Below are positions 1-8,167 of a DNA stretch of 64,000 nucleotides, one piece after another. Position 1 is the stretch's first letter; each line of letters begins with the position of its first letter. Location of the stretch: contig NC_009662.1 in NCBI RefSeq assembly GCF_000010325.1, positions 124,001 through 188,000 on the forward strand. Reading direction: 5' to 3'. Source of the DNA: Nitratiruptor sp. SB155-2 (GTDB lineage Bacteria > Campylobacterota > Campylobacteria > Campylobacterales > Nitratiruptoraceae). Both the position numbers and the translations under genes were made by a program. The notes under the pieces are model-generated. The model was not told the origin of the DNA. It saw only the letters and a list, made by a program, of their open reading frames with translations, and searched no databases.

Positions 1-2
1 AC

Positions 3-488
3 AACAATCCAAAAACGATGGGATACGGCATAGGAGGAGGAAAGCTTGTTGCAAGCCCCGGAGATACGTTGATAATTGATCTTATGACAGCCGATGGGAA
101 AGTGATACCTAAAAAGATAACCATCCAAAAACCGGGAGTCGATGGGCTTACCTTTGATTGGAGCCGTATCATCGATGAGAATGCAACGCAGCTTGTAACC
201 GTTGGACATCACTGGAGCCTGTCCAGAGCTCTCAACCAAAAAGAGCTTGACAAGCTCGATCGCAGAGGAGTCTGTATAAGCTGCCACAAAACGATGCCAG
301 ATCGAGACTTGGCAGTCAGTTTAATGGTGCATGTGGCACAAGCGGCAAATGTAAAGATAGATAACGATATGCACAAAACCATTTTGCATAAAAACTTGCT
401 GCTTAGTGCCTGGGTTCAAATCGTTGGGGGAATTTTATTGGTATTGGGAGTATTGTACTGGCTTGTTAGAAGAAACAAAAAATCCTAA
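3..488 (+). CDS. C-terminal part of a membrane-anchored c-type cytochrome (5' end outside window)
   Basis: The frame is open from the first bases of the window, so the gene starts to the left and only about 160 residues are visible. One haem-binding CxxCH motif (CISCH) is present, followed about 35 residues later by a single hydrophobic segment and a short basic tail (RRNKKS). This fits a periplasmic cytochrome anchored by a C-terminal helix. Several His residues (GHHW, MHK, LHK) could be distal haem ligands, as in multihaem cytochromes. The first internal ATG at 18 is not a convincing start. The family cannot be fixed because the N-terminal haem sites are missing. The membrane-bound cytochrome call is fairly secure; the electron-transfer partner is unknown. 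Confidence 0.7.
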   Translation, partial: NNPKTMGYGIGGGKLVASPGDTLIIDLMTADGKVIPKKITIQKPGVDGLTFDWSRIIDENATQLVTVGHHWSLSRALNQKELDKLDRRGVCISCHKTMPDRDLAVSLMVHVAQAANVKIDNDMHKTILHKNLLLSAWVQIVGGILLVLGVLYWLVRRNKKS

Positions 489-501
489 TGATGGTTATGT
501 T

Positions 502-536
502 ACACAGAAAATGCACAAATCTGTGTTATAGTGCAT
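502..536. promoter_or_regulatory. Interleaved inverted repeats upstream of the DUF302 gene
   Basis: ACACAGA (502-508) pairs with TCTGTGT (520-526), and ATGCAC (511-516) pairs with GTGCAT (531-536). The two repeats interlock, so in RNA they would be mutually exclusive hairpins or a pseudoknot. In DNA they could be overlapping operators. They occupy most of the 70-base gap between the cytochrome and the DUF302 gene. Function is not known. Confidence 0.4.
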
Positions 537-558
537 CTAATCAATACAAAGGATCCCT

Positions 559-939
559 ATGATTTATAAAACAACGACAAAAACGCTGATAGATAAGGTA
601 AAAGAAGAGTTGCCAGACAAAGCAAAAACATTTGGATTTGGTATATTGGGTTCGTATGATTTTCAGCAAATATTGAAAAAGAAAGGGTATGACCTAAAAA
701 CCCAAATTACAGTCTACGAGCTATGTAATCCCCCAGCAGCGTTTCAAGCTTTAACGACTATAAATGAAATATCGGTCTTTTTGCCATGCAGACTCTCTAT
801 CTATAAAGAGAATGAAGAGACTGTTTTGGCAACGATAGGAATAGAAAATATACTCGAAGCAGTTCAAGCGGATGAAGTATTGAAAAAGCATATGAATGAA
901 ATTTTTAGCAATTTGCGTAGTTTGATGAGCAGCTTCTAG
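559..939 (+). CDS. DUF302 family protein
   Basis: A 126-residue soluble protein with the DUF302 pattern: an N-terminal lead-in, the central YELCNPPAAFQAL stretch where the family usually has a C/N-P-x-A-x-x-AL motif, and an 'FLPCRLSIYKE' strand. DUF302 proteins are small alpha/beta domains of unknown biochemical role, often found near redox or sulfur genes in Campylobacterota. There is no signal peptide, so it is probably cytoplasmic. The start ATG follows an AAAGGATC Shine-Dalgarno-like sequence. It stands alone between the cytochrome and a GGDEF gene. Family assignment is good; function is unknown. Confidence 0.75.
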   Translation: MIYKTTTKTLIDKVKEELPDKAKTFGFGILGSYDFQQILKKKGYDLKTQITVYELCNPPAAFQALTTINEISVFLPCRLSIYKENEETVLATIGIENILEAVQADEVLKKHMNEIFSNLRSLMSSF

Positions 940-1080
940 AGCAAATAGAAGGCATCATTGAAAGGAAAAGACCTTTTATCCAAGTATTGAGAGATATTAT
1001 GTTCGATAGTCTACTTTAAGAGACTTTTGTATATTTTTTTCCTATACTGATTAGAGATAGCTTAATGAAAAAGATGTTAT

Positions 1081-2949
1081 ATGAGCCGAGGTGCTACGCA
1101 ATGGAAAATTTTCTCTCTTCTACTTCTTTTTGCAACAGTTATTCTGCTCCTTTTTATTGTAGTTGAAAATAGATTTCTTACTAAGAGTGTACAAAAGGCT
1201 GCTTTGGAGAATGCGATACAAAAAGCGAAGGAAAGAGAAGAGGTGTTTCGCACATTTCTCAATCAACAAAAAGATCTGTTACAGGCACTCAGACAATCCC
1301 ATACTGTCATACAAACATGCAATCAAAAAAAGATCAGTCCAAAGTTAGAAGATCTATTTATGACAATGATGCGAGCTAATCCGCAAATATCTCGTATACA
1401 GCTGGAAGTTCCAAAGGCCAATTTTGTCATTGGAGTCAAAAGACAAAAAAATCACTATATCAGTTTTAAAAAAGCATACAAAAAGTTTGTATATCCATCG
1501 AATCGATTGCATGACAAAGTGGTGTTTTCTTCTATCTTTTTAAAAAAAGATGAATCAAACACTACCATACCTTTCATTACAGCTTCACTTCCACTCTATG
1601 AGAAGAGTGTGTTAAAGGGGCTATTGAGTATTGATATCTCGATCGACACTTTTTTGCAACGATTGCTTCATATGCCACTATATGACACAGTACTTTTCGA
1701 TAATGAAGGCTATCCGCTTATTCATTACAATCATGATTACGACTGGGCTAGATACAACAATATAGCCTATACGATTTTTACTCAATATCCAGATTTTTAC
1801 AAAAAAATTTTACAAAATAGAATTTATAAAAGCGATTCTTTTGTTACTGCTAGGTTTGACCTTGATCTGAACGACTCTTTATATATGATGTTCAAGCTCA
1901 ATCGGGACTATTTAACACGACAAAAAGAGCAATTTGTAAAACAGATTTTAATTGTATCGGCCCTAGTCTTTTTTTTCACGATTGCGATTGCTTGGCTGCT
2001 AACAAAAATATTTGACTCACATTTTTCCTCTTTAGAAGAAATAGAGACTCTCCATAAAAAACAGAAGCAGATCAACAAAAAATTGACGATGCAAACAATG
2101 GAGTTTCAAGCGCTTTTTGAATTTGCCCAAGCGGGTTTTGCCATTGTAGATATTTATACTAAAGAGATCATCAAAATCAATAAAAAGATGATGGAAATTT
2201 TAGGTTTTACAAAAGAAGAGATATTGGGAAAAAAATATACTAAATTTGTGACCTCTAGATTTCAGGATCGGATCAAGACGGTTTTAAGGAGTGCGGTAGA
2301 GCAGGGGAAAGTTGAAAATTTTATTGCCGAATTTACGGCTAAGAATGGAAGAATTAAAATTCTCAAAAGTTCCATTATCTTTTTACCGGATCAAGAAAGA
2401 CTCTTGATAACGTGTGAAGATTATACAGCAGTCTATTTACGAGAGCAAAATTTGATAAAAGCTGCACAGACCGATGTACTAACGAATTTACCAAACCGCA
2501 GTGCGTACCAGATGAAGCTTGAAGAACAGATGAGTCTTTTTGAACGATACCAAACCGTTTTCTCGATGCTCTGTATCGACATAGATCATTTTAAAAAAAT
2601 CAATGATACCTATGGGCATAAAGCAGGGGATAAAGTTCTTCAAGAAGTAGCAAAAATCATGCGTAAAACTCTGAGATCCTCCGATACAGTGTTTCGAATC
2701 GGCGGTGAAGAGTTTGTAGCATTGTTACCCGAAACCGATCTCGTTGCAGCGAAGCAAGCAGCTCAAAAACTTCGGACAATGATACAAGATCAAATGAAAC
2801 TTGGTAGTTACAATGTAACAGTGAGTATCGGAGTAACGCAGGTGAATTTCGATGATACGTATGACTCCATTTTTATGCGCTGTGACAAATGTTTGTATCA
2901 TGCCAAACAAAATGGCCGTAATCAAGTAGTATCCAGTGAAAATCTGTAA
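1081..2949 (+). CDS. Membrane-bound PAS-GGDEF diguanylate cyclase
   Basis: A 622-residue sensor enzyme predicted to make cyclic-di-GMP from GTP. Transmembrane helix 1 (about residues 9-28) and helix 2 (about 287-308) enclose a roughly 260-residue extracytoplasmic domain, probably Cache-like. A PAS domain follows (about 345-450: ALFEFAQAGFAIVDIYTKEI) and then a GGDEF domain (about 460-620). The catalytic motif is intact as GGEEF, and an inhibitory I-site RSSD lies just upstream, so an active, product-inhibited cyclase is expected. The start is the first ATG after an in-frame stop at 1066; the Shine-Dalgarno is weak. The gene appears monocistronic and is followed by another cyclic-di-GMP gene on the same strand. 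Confidence 0.88.
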   Translation: MSRGATQWKIFSLLLLFATVILLLFIVVENRFLTKSVQKAALENAIQKAKEREEVFRTFLNQQKDLLQALRQSHTVIQTCNQKKISPKLEDLFMTMMRANPQISRIQLEVPKANFVIGVKRQKNHYISFKKAYKKFVYPSNRLHDKVVFSSIFLKKDESNTTIPFITASLPLYEKSVLKGLLSIDISIDTFLQRLLHMPLYDTVLFDNEGYPLIHYNHDYDWARYNNIAYTIFTQYPDFYKKILQNRIYKSDSFVTARFDLDLNDSLYMMFKLNRDYLTRQKEQFVKQILIVSALVFFFTIAIAWLLTKIFDSHFSSLEEIETLHKKQKQINKKLTMQTMEFQALFEFAQAGFAIVDIYTKEIIKINKKMMEILGFTKEEILGKKYTKFVTSRFQDRIKTVLRSAVEQGKVENFIAEFTAKNGRIKILKSSIIFLPDQERLLITCEDYTAVYLREQNLIKAAQTDVLTNLPNRSAYQMKLEEQMSLFERYQTVFSMLCIDIDHFKKINDTYGHKAGDKVLQEVAKIMRKTLRSSDTVFRIGGEEFVALLPETDLVAAKQAAQKLRTMIQDQMKLGSYNVTVSIGVTQVNFDDTYDSIFMRCDKCLYHAKQNGRNQVVSSENL

Positions 2950-3041
2950 TATTTTTTTATATAGTTTCCTGATAATAACCATTTTTGAATGCTATTCTTT
3001 AAAACCTGTTACAATCTCATGAATATGCAAAAAGGTAGGCA

Positions 3042-6000
3042 ATGCTGAAGTTCGCTGTCTGTCCCCACGATACCGAGACGAAATTAATACGGAAAAGATG
3101 GAAAAAAATAAATGAAAAATTTGCATCCTTTCTTCATCAACCAGTCCAGTTGGTCTATTTTGAAAACTACATAGAAGAGCGACAACGTATCAAAAAAGAG
3201 CGGTTTGATGTCTATTATGCAAATCCAATCATAGCATATAAACTTTATAAGCAAGGATATCGGCCTATTGGGAAACGAAAAGAGGAACAAGATCGTTTTG
3301 TCATCATTGGCAGTAAAAATAGCAAATCAGATGACGAAATCCTTTTGGTTATGGTCTATCTAGAGACTCATATTTTGCCAATTCTCAATTTCGAAGAGAT
3401 AGATCTCCTCAGAGCAAAAATAGTATATGTCCATTCTCAGCGAGAGATCTATGAAAAAGTTAAACGAGGTGAAGCCGATCTAGGGATTATCTATCAAGAT
3501 ATTTATGATTCAATTGAAGATATAAATAAGGTACCGGTTTATCGTTATTGTACTACGAATTTTTCGCATTTTTTCATGGCTTTAGAGGATGTGGCCGATA
3601 TGGTTGCCAATGCATTGGAAAAGATCGAAGATTTAGATTTTCAAAAAGTATCCGATAGTGAATTTCTTGAAAGCTATCGCTCCACCTTTCCAATAAAGCC
3701 TCTATTGCGAATTAGAGAGCTGTTTGATCTTTCCAAAGCTGTTTACAATATCCCTTTTATCGGCGTTATCGTCTATCAAGAGCATATTGTCTATGCAAAC
3801 CGTTATATTCAAAATCTTTTAGGATACTCTTTGGAAGAACTTCAAAAGTACAATATAACCGATTTTGTAGAAGATCAGTATAAGGATGATGTACAAAATA
3901 CAGTGCAAAGACGTCTTAGAGGAGAATATTTTGCACAGAACTATTTGGATCTCAAAATTCAAACCAAATCAGGCTCTTTTCGCTATGTTATCGCTTTTTC
4001 AAATACTATAACCTACCAAGACGAATTTTCAGGAATCATTTTTTTAATCGATGTTACGAAAGAGGTTCACTATCAACAATTATATAAAGCTTTGAGAAAT
4101 ATCAACAGGGCGATCACGAGTGTAATGAGTGAAGAGGAGTTGTTTGAAACAGTATGTCAAACAGTTATTCAAGAACTGGATATTGCCCTCGCATGGATTG
4201 CTATTCCCGATCAAGAAAGCAAGAGTTTCAAAAGAAGATACGCGTGTGGAGATCTCTCCTATCTTGATGAGATTCAAATCTCGTTTGATGAAAAGATCCC
4301 ATTAGGTAAAGGGCCGACTGGAATGGCTTTTAGAAATGCAAAAATACAAATCAATGAAAATACATTACAAAATAGAGTGATGAAACCGTGGCGTGAAAGT
4401 CTGTTAAGACACAATTTCCACTCTTCAGCTGCCATTCCTATCAAAAAGTATGGGAAAATTGTAGCTATTCTCAATCTTTATGCGACACAGCCCTATTTTT
4501 TTAGCGAAGAGCATAAAACACTTCTAGAAGAGCTTGAACATGATCTAGGATTTGCTTTGGAGAAGATCGAGCATATTCAACAAAGCTATATGCTGAGAAA
4601 AGCTCTTGAAAAATCGGATGAGTGGGTCCTCGTTGCTGACGAACAAGGAAAGATCATCTATGTCAATGAGTTTGTTGAAAAAGTATCTGGATATACAAAA
4701 GATGAGATTTTGGGCAAAAATCCTAATCTATTTAAGTCTGGGTATCAACCGGTACATTTTTATAAGAAACTGTGGTCGGAAATCATCGCCGGAAACGAGT
4801 TTGAAGCCATTTTTGTCAATCGGGCAAAAGGGGGAAAACTCTTTTATCTTGATCAAAAAATAGTACCTATTGTACTCCCTGGAGCTTCAAAACGTTTTAT
4901 AGCTCTTGGACGGGATATTACAAAAGAGAAAGAGCTTTCGCAAGAGCTTGAGCATATACGATATCATGATGTTATTACAGATCTATACAATTTTAATGGA
5001 TTCAAATTCAAAGTTGAAGAGCTTTTAGAACAGACTAAACAAGGTGAATATGCTGCTTTGGCAGTTATCGATATCGATAGATTTTCCTATTTTAATAAGA
5101 TATATGGTATCAGCACAGGAGACGAGATCCTAAGGCGAATAGCAACCATGCTGCTTGTCCATTTTGGTAAAGATACTATTATCGCTAAGACGGCAGGAGA
5201 CGAGTTTAGCCTCTTTTTCCCGAACATTCATCAAGAAAAACAACTTTTTGTTATTAAATTTGAACTCGAAAATATTTTTAGGCACTCGTTCCGCGTAGAA
5301 GAGAATGTGATCAAATTGAGCGTTCGAGGAGGGATAGCTCTTTACCCAAGCGATGCAAAAAGCTTTTCGGAGCTTTATGAGAATGCCTTCTTGGCATTAA
5401 AGAAAGCAAAACAGGAAAATCAAAATATCATTTTTTTCAATCCAGATATTGAAAAAGGAGTACGCTACTCGCTCCAAGTGCAACAACTTTTAGCTCAAGC
5501 CATAGAAAACAAAGAGTTTCTTTTCCATTATCAGCCCTATTTTGAAGCAAAAACACAAAAATTGGCAGGATTTGAAGCGCTTGTTCGGATAAAAGATGTG
5601 CATGGTAACATACATTACCCAAACGATTTTATCGACTACCTTGAAGAGTCTACCTACCTTAAAGAGTTTGAATCGTGGGCTTTGCAAGAAGTAGCGGAAA
5701 AAATCAATCAATGGAATCTTCCCATCAGCATCAATATTTCAGCAAGAACATTCCAAAACCCTGAATTTCCCATAAAGATAAAGCAGTATACGAAAATGCT
5801 GAAAAAGCCAATGAAAGTAGAGATAACAGAGCGCCTTTTTATGAAAGATATTCAATTTACCAAAAAACTAATTGAATTATTGAAAATGTCCGATACATTG
5901 GAGATTTGTGTAGACGACTTTGGTACTGGCTATTCATCCCTTTCATACCTTGAAGAGTTGGAAGTTGATGTATTGAAGATCGATATTAGTTTTGTTCGGA

Positions 6001-6206
6001 AAATGGTCCATAGTTCCCGTGCCAAAGCGGTTGTTCAGGGAATTATTTCTATTGCCAAGGCACTTCATATGAAAACGATTGCCGAAGGGGTGGAAACAAA
6101 AGAGCAGTATGAACTTTTACGAGATTTCGGTGTGGATTATATTCAAGGGTTCTATTTCGCAAAACCTATGTGGGAAAATGAGGTGATAGAGAAGTACTTT
6201 ACGTAG
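3042..6206 (+). CDS. PhnD-like-PAS-GAF-PAS-GGDEF-EAL cyclic-di-GMP phosphodiesterase
   Basis: A 1054-residue multidomain protein. The first ~210 residues resemble a PhnD-type substrate-binding domain (FAVCPHDTETKL, RFDVYYANPIIAYKLYKQGY) but lack a signal peptide, so it should be cytoplasmic. Then come PAS (about 235-345), GAF (about 360-505), PAS (about 515-630), GGDEF (about 645-800) and EAL (about 805-1050). The GGDEF motif is AGDEF with no RxxD I-site, suggesting a GTP-sensing or weak domain. The EAL domain keeps [27 protein letters not shown] and EGVET, so cyclic-di-GMP hydrolysis is likely. There is no transmembrane helix. The ligand of the PhnD-like domain is unknown. Confidence 0.88.
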   Translation: MLKFAVCPHDTETKLIRKRWKKINEKFASFLHQPVQLVYFENYIEERQRIKKERFDVYYANPIIAYKLYKQGYRPIGKRKEEQDRFVIIGSKNSKSDDEILLVMVYLETHILPILNFEEIDLLRAKIVYVHSQREIYEKVKRGEADLGIIYQDIYDSIEDINKVPVYRYCTTNFSHFFMALEDVADMVANALEKIEDLDFQKVSDSEFLESYRSTFPIKPLLRIRELFDLSKAVYNIPFIGVIVYQEHIVYANRYIQNLLGYSLEELQKYNITDFVEDQYKDDVQNTVQRRLRGEYFAQNYLDLKIQTKSGSFRYVIAFSNTITYQDEFSGIIFLIDVTKEVHYQQLYKALRNINRAITSVMSEEELFETVCQTVIQELDIALAWIAIPDQESKSFKRRYACGDLSYLDEIQISFDEKIPLGKGPTGMAFRNAKIQINENTLQNRVMKPWRESLLRHNFHSSAAIPIKKYGKIVAILNLYATQPYFFSEEHKTLLEELEHDLGFALEKIEHIQQSYMLRKALEKSDEWVLVADEQGKIIYVNEFVEKVSGYTKDEILGKNPNLFKSGYQPVHFYKKLWSEIIAGNEFEAIFVNRAKGGKLFYLDQKIVPIVLPGASKRFIALGRDITKEKELSQELEHIRYHDVITDLYNFNGFKFKVEELLEQTKQGEYAALAVIDIDRFSYFNKIYGISTGDEILRRIATMLLVHFGKDTIIAKTAGDEFSLFFPNIHQEKQLFVIKFELENIFRHSFRVEENVIKLSVRGGIALYPSDAKSFSELYENAFLALKKAKQENQNIIFFNPDIEKGVRYSLQVQQLLAQAIENKEFLFHYQPYFEAKTQKLAGFEALVRIKDVHGNIHYPNDFIDYLEESTYLKEFESWALQEVAEKINQWNLPISINISARTFQNPEFPIKIKQYTKMLKKPMKVEITERLFMKDIQFTKKLIELLKMSDTLEICVDDFGTGYSSLSYLEELEVDVLKIDISFVRKMVHSSRAKAVVQGIISIAKALHMKTIAEGVETKEQYELLRDFGVDYIQGFYFAKPMWENEVIEKYFT

Positions 6207-6326
6207 TTTCGGCCAAAGTGCCGAAATGTTACAGACGAGATTTGTATCGTCTGAGCATTTTTTTGCGTGCCGCAATCTTCTTTTTTTTCGTCTTTCCGTT
6301 GGCTTTTCTTAAAATCTACGAGTACG
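6207..6326. repeat. Direct repeat, left copy (decayed copy of the rpsU 3' end)
   Basis: This 120-base stretch aligns with 7158-7296 in the same orientation, including the hairpin downstream of rpsU. It differs by an 18-base deletion between two GAGCAT repeats, a one-base deletion in a T run and scattered substitutions. It begins directly after the stop codon of the upstream EAL gene. The two copies bracket yaiI. Confidence 0.85.
6229..6326 (-). pseudogene. Truncated remnant of rpsU (ribosomal protein S21)
   Basis: Read on the minus strand, this matches the C-terminal third of the intact S21 gene at 7180-7392. The copy has no start region. It carries a Tyr-to-stop change, a one-base deletion that shifts frame, and an in-frame loss of six codons near the end, though the last codons and stop are kept. 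It cannot encode S21. The origin is probably a tandem or ectopic duplication followed by decay. Confidence 0.8.
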
Positions 6327-6374
6327 CAAAGACAAGTAGTTGTTTTGCTGAGTAAAGCTTGCTCTTCCTCCCTT

Positions 6375-6599
6375 ATGAGTCACGACTATAAAAATTACTT
6401 TTATCCAAAAGTCAAGAAAGATTTTCGGTTGTCTCAATCTTTTAAGGCTTTTTTCGATAGTCTTGCATACATGATGCAGGCGAGTGTACATATACTCTCG
6501 CCGTATGAGTTTGAAAAAGCATTGGAAAATCAAGATAGTGAAATTACGAAAGCGTTTTTGCAAAGAGTAAAAAGTTCCGGTAGTGTCTTTGTAGTTTAG
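6375..6599 (+). CDS. Unrecognised 74-residue ORF, probably a gene fragment
   Basis: The frame encodes a compact, mainly helical, charged protein ending in a hydrophobic strand (SGSVFVV). I do not recognise it. The ending loosely resembles the C-terminus of small nucleotidyltransferase domains, but no GSx10DxD core is present. There is no clear Shine-Dalgarno before the ATG at 6375. The frame is open further upstream to 6267, but that part overlaps the decayed rpsU copy in antisense. It is most likely the surviving 3' end of a gene cut by the same rearrangement. It could also be a short real gene. Confidence 0.3.
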   Translation: MSHDYKNYFYPKVKKDFRLSQSFKAFFDSLAYMMQASVHILSPYEFEKALENQDSEITKAFLQRVKSSGSVFVV

Positions 6600-6609
6600 T
6601 GAAGAATAG

Positions 6610-6687
6610 ATGGATGGGGTCAATGAGTTTATCGAAAAATTTGACGAAGATGACGATGTGCAAGTAGTATATACCGATAAGGCATAA
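6610..6687 (+). pseudogene. Possible C-terminal fragment of a YebC/PmpR-family regulator
   Basis: A 25-codon frame ending FDEDDDVQVVYTDKA resembles the extreme C-terminus of YebC-family proteins, which usually end in a D/E-rich 'DDVQNVY' sequence. A stop codon (6607-6609) lies immediately upstream in frame and nothing else of YebC is visible. It is therefore read as a remnant left by rearrangement. It ends four bases before yaiI. The match is short, so this is tentative. Confidence 0.35.
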
Positions 6688-6691
6688 GAAA

Positions 6692-7150
6692 ATGACACTT
6701 TTTATTGATGGAGATGCCCTGCCAAATATTTTAAAGCCTATTCTTTTACGATCTGTTGAACGGTTAAAGATCCCCACAAAAGTGATTGCCAATAAAAAAA
6801 TCCACATTGGCGATTCGCCCTGTATCGAAATGATCATAGTATCTCAAGGAGCCGACAGGGCAGATGATATGATAATAGAACTGCTGTCACCTGAAGATTT
6901 GGTCATCACTGCCGATATTCCTTTGGCCGATAGAGTGATAACAGCAGGTGGGCATGCGATAGATCATAGAGGTACCCGATATAGTTCAGACAATATCAAA
7001 CACTACCTTGCGATGCGCAATCTTTTTGAGTCTATTCGAGAAAGCGGAGAGATAACAAATGGTCCAAAACCCTTTACACAAAAAGATGCGCACGCTTTTG
7101 CCAATCAACTGAGCGCTTTTTTGCAACGTTTGGAGAAAAGAAAAAAGTAG
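6692..7150 (+). CDS. yaiI: YaiI/YqxD family protein (DUF188)
   Basis: A 152-residue protein, the usual length for the UPF0178/DUF188 family. It starts with the family's IDGDA-x-P motif (LFIDGDALPN) and contains GADRADDMI, DLVITADIPLA and the GxRYSxDNI-type segment (RGTRYSSDNIKHYL). The fold is PIN-like, with acidic residues suggesting metal-dependent nuclease ancestry, but the biochemical role is not established. It is cytoplasmic. It lies between the two copies of the rpsU repeat and points toward the intact rpsU gene. Family assignment is secure; function is not. Confidence 0.88.
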   Translation: MTLFIDGDALPNILKPILLRSVERLKIPTKVIANKKIHIGDSPCIEMIIVSQGADRADDMIIELLSPEDLVITADIPLADRVITAGGHAIDHRGTRYSSDNIKHYLAMRNLFESIRESGEITNGPKPFTQKDAHAFANQLSAFLQRLEKRKK

Positions 7151-7157
7151 CAGTATA

Positions 7158-7296
7158 TTCCGGCCCAAGGGCCGAAATGTTACAGACGAGATTCGTATCG
7201 TCTGAGCATATAGAGTCGTTTGAGCATTTTTTTGCGTGCCGCAATCTTCTCTTTTTTTCGTCTTTCCGTCGGCTTTTCGTAAAATCTTCGAGCACG
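7158..7296. repeat. Direct repeat, right copy (intact rpsU 3' end)
   Basis: Counterpart of 6207-6326. It holds the last third of functional rpsU plus the hairpin beyond its stop codon. Because rpsU is intact here, this copy is taken as the parent and the left copy as the derivative. Confidence 0.85.
7161..7174 (-). terminator. Possible rpsU terminator hairpin
   Basis: CGGCCC and GGGCCG are separated by AA, just beyond the rpsU stop codon on the minus strand. A T run follows only about a dozen bases later, so it is a weak intrinsic terminator at best. A similar hairpin is present in the decayed copy at 6209-6225. Confidence 0.35.
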
Positions 7297-7392
7297 AGCT
7301 TCTGTGACGATCAAGTTTCTGTCAACTTGTTTTTTGAAAAGGCGGTACGCTTCCTCAAACGACTGGTCAGGTCTCACGAGGATGCCAGGCAT
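7180..7392 (-). CDS. rpsU: 30S ribosomal protein S21
   Basis: A 70-residue, strongly basic protein with the S21 signature: N-terminal [21 protein letters not shown], then [13 protein letters not shown] and a basic C-terminal tail. S21 binds the platform of the small subunit near the 3' end of 16S rRNA and assists initiation. The start ATG has a GGGGGTGAT Shine-Dalgarno. The gene stands alone. Its last third is duplicated about 0.95 kb away as a pseudogene. Confidence 0.96.
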   Translation of the reverse strand: MPGILVRPDQSFEEAYRLFKKQVDRNLIVTEARARRFYEKPTERRKKEKIAARKKMLKRLYMLRRYESRL

Positions 7393-7443
7393 ACTGACAT
7401 CACCCCCTTTCGGTTTAAGATTGAACAGAATTATAGCATAAAA

Positions 7444-7827
7444 CTATATCCACTTTTTGAGCTCTAAATTTTTAAGATACAAAAGATAGATCTTTTTAAT
7501 CCTTTCAAATATCTCCTCGCTTCTTTTTTGATCGTAAATGTGTGAGCTAAGATTTCTATCTTCCAACATATCAAGAACTATTTCATCGTCATCAATGATA
7601 TGTGCTTTGTAAGCCTCTTTGATACAGCTTCTTGGTGAAAAACACTCGATACCTTGATATGTAAGAACAGCTTTTAAAGCTTTCCATAGCATCTCTACAG
7701 TAAATTCAAAGCGCTGCAAAACGCCGTCTTTATCCAGTTCATCCTGAGCGATATCGACAGCTTCTTGGAGCCTCTGTCTGGCCATCTCAAAATTTTTAAT
7801 CTTTACAAGAACATCACTCTTTTTCAT
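7444..7827 (-). CDS. HepT-like HEPN toxin (HI0074 family)
   Basis: A 127-residue helical protein of the 'nucleotidyltransferase substrate-binding' family. It contains an RX4HXY motif (R91-NLSS-H96-I-Y98), the HEPN ribonuclease centre of HepT toxins, whose tyrosine is the known target of polyadenylylation by the partner MntA. The features FEFTVEMLWKALK and SPRSCIKEAYK are typical of the family. Its start overlaps the end of the upstream nucleotidyltransferase gene by 14 bases, so the two are co-translated. The toxin role is inferred from the family; a plain accessory subunit is the alternative. Confidence 0.8.
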   Translation of the reverse strand: MKKSDVLVKIKNFEMARQRLQEAVDIAQDELDKDGVLQRFEFTVEMLWKALKAVLTYQGIECFSPRSCIKEAYKAHIIDDDEIVLDMLEDRNLSSHIYDQKRSEEIFERIKKIYLLYLKNLELKKWI

Positions 7828-8113
7828 AAAGAACTTTTCCCTCTTTTTCTATCTGTTTTTTGAAATTTTTATCTGCTTCATTGAAAAAAACAATATCCAC
7901 ACTAAGAAGTCCGCTTAGTCTGTCAACTTCTTCTTTTAGTTTTCTTTTTGATCGAAAATCGAGAGGTATCTCTAGAGCAATATCGATATCAGAATATTTT
8001 GTAGCATATCCTTTTGCATGTGAACCAAAGAGTATGATCTTTTTTGGATTATATGTCTTGAGATAGTTGACAATTTCTTCGATTCTTTTTTGTGGATTTA
8101 TATGCTTTTTCAC
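7814..8113 (-). CDS. MntA-like minimal nucleotidyltransferase (HI0073 family)
   Basis: A 99-residue protein with the complete GSx10DxD motif (GSHAKGYATKYSDID) of minimal DNA polymerase beta-type nucleotidyltransferases, plus a later acidic position (VDIVFF). In MntA/HepT modules it neutralises the HEPN toxin by adding AMP residues to the tyrosine of RX4HXY. It is first in a two-gene operon, overlapping the HepT-like gene by 14 bases. It is cytoplasmic and of full family length. Confidence 0.82.
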   Translation of the reverse strand: MKKHINPQKRIEEIVNYLKTYNPKKIILFGSHAKGYATKYSDIDIALEIPLDFRSKRKLKEEVDRLSGLLSVDIVFFNEADKNFKKQIEKEGKVLYEKE

Positions 8114-8167
8114 TGTTAAAGCCTTTCTTCAAAAAATTATATCATACAGCTTAAAAGGAAAAAAATT

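Noticed and set aside
6229-6326. A second functional S21 gene
   Set aside because: It lacks the 5' two thirds of the gene and has a stop, a frameshift and a deletion compared with the intact copy.
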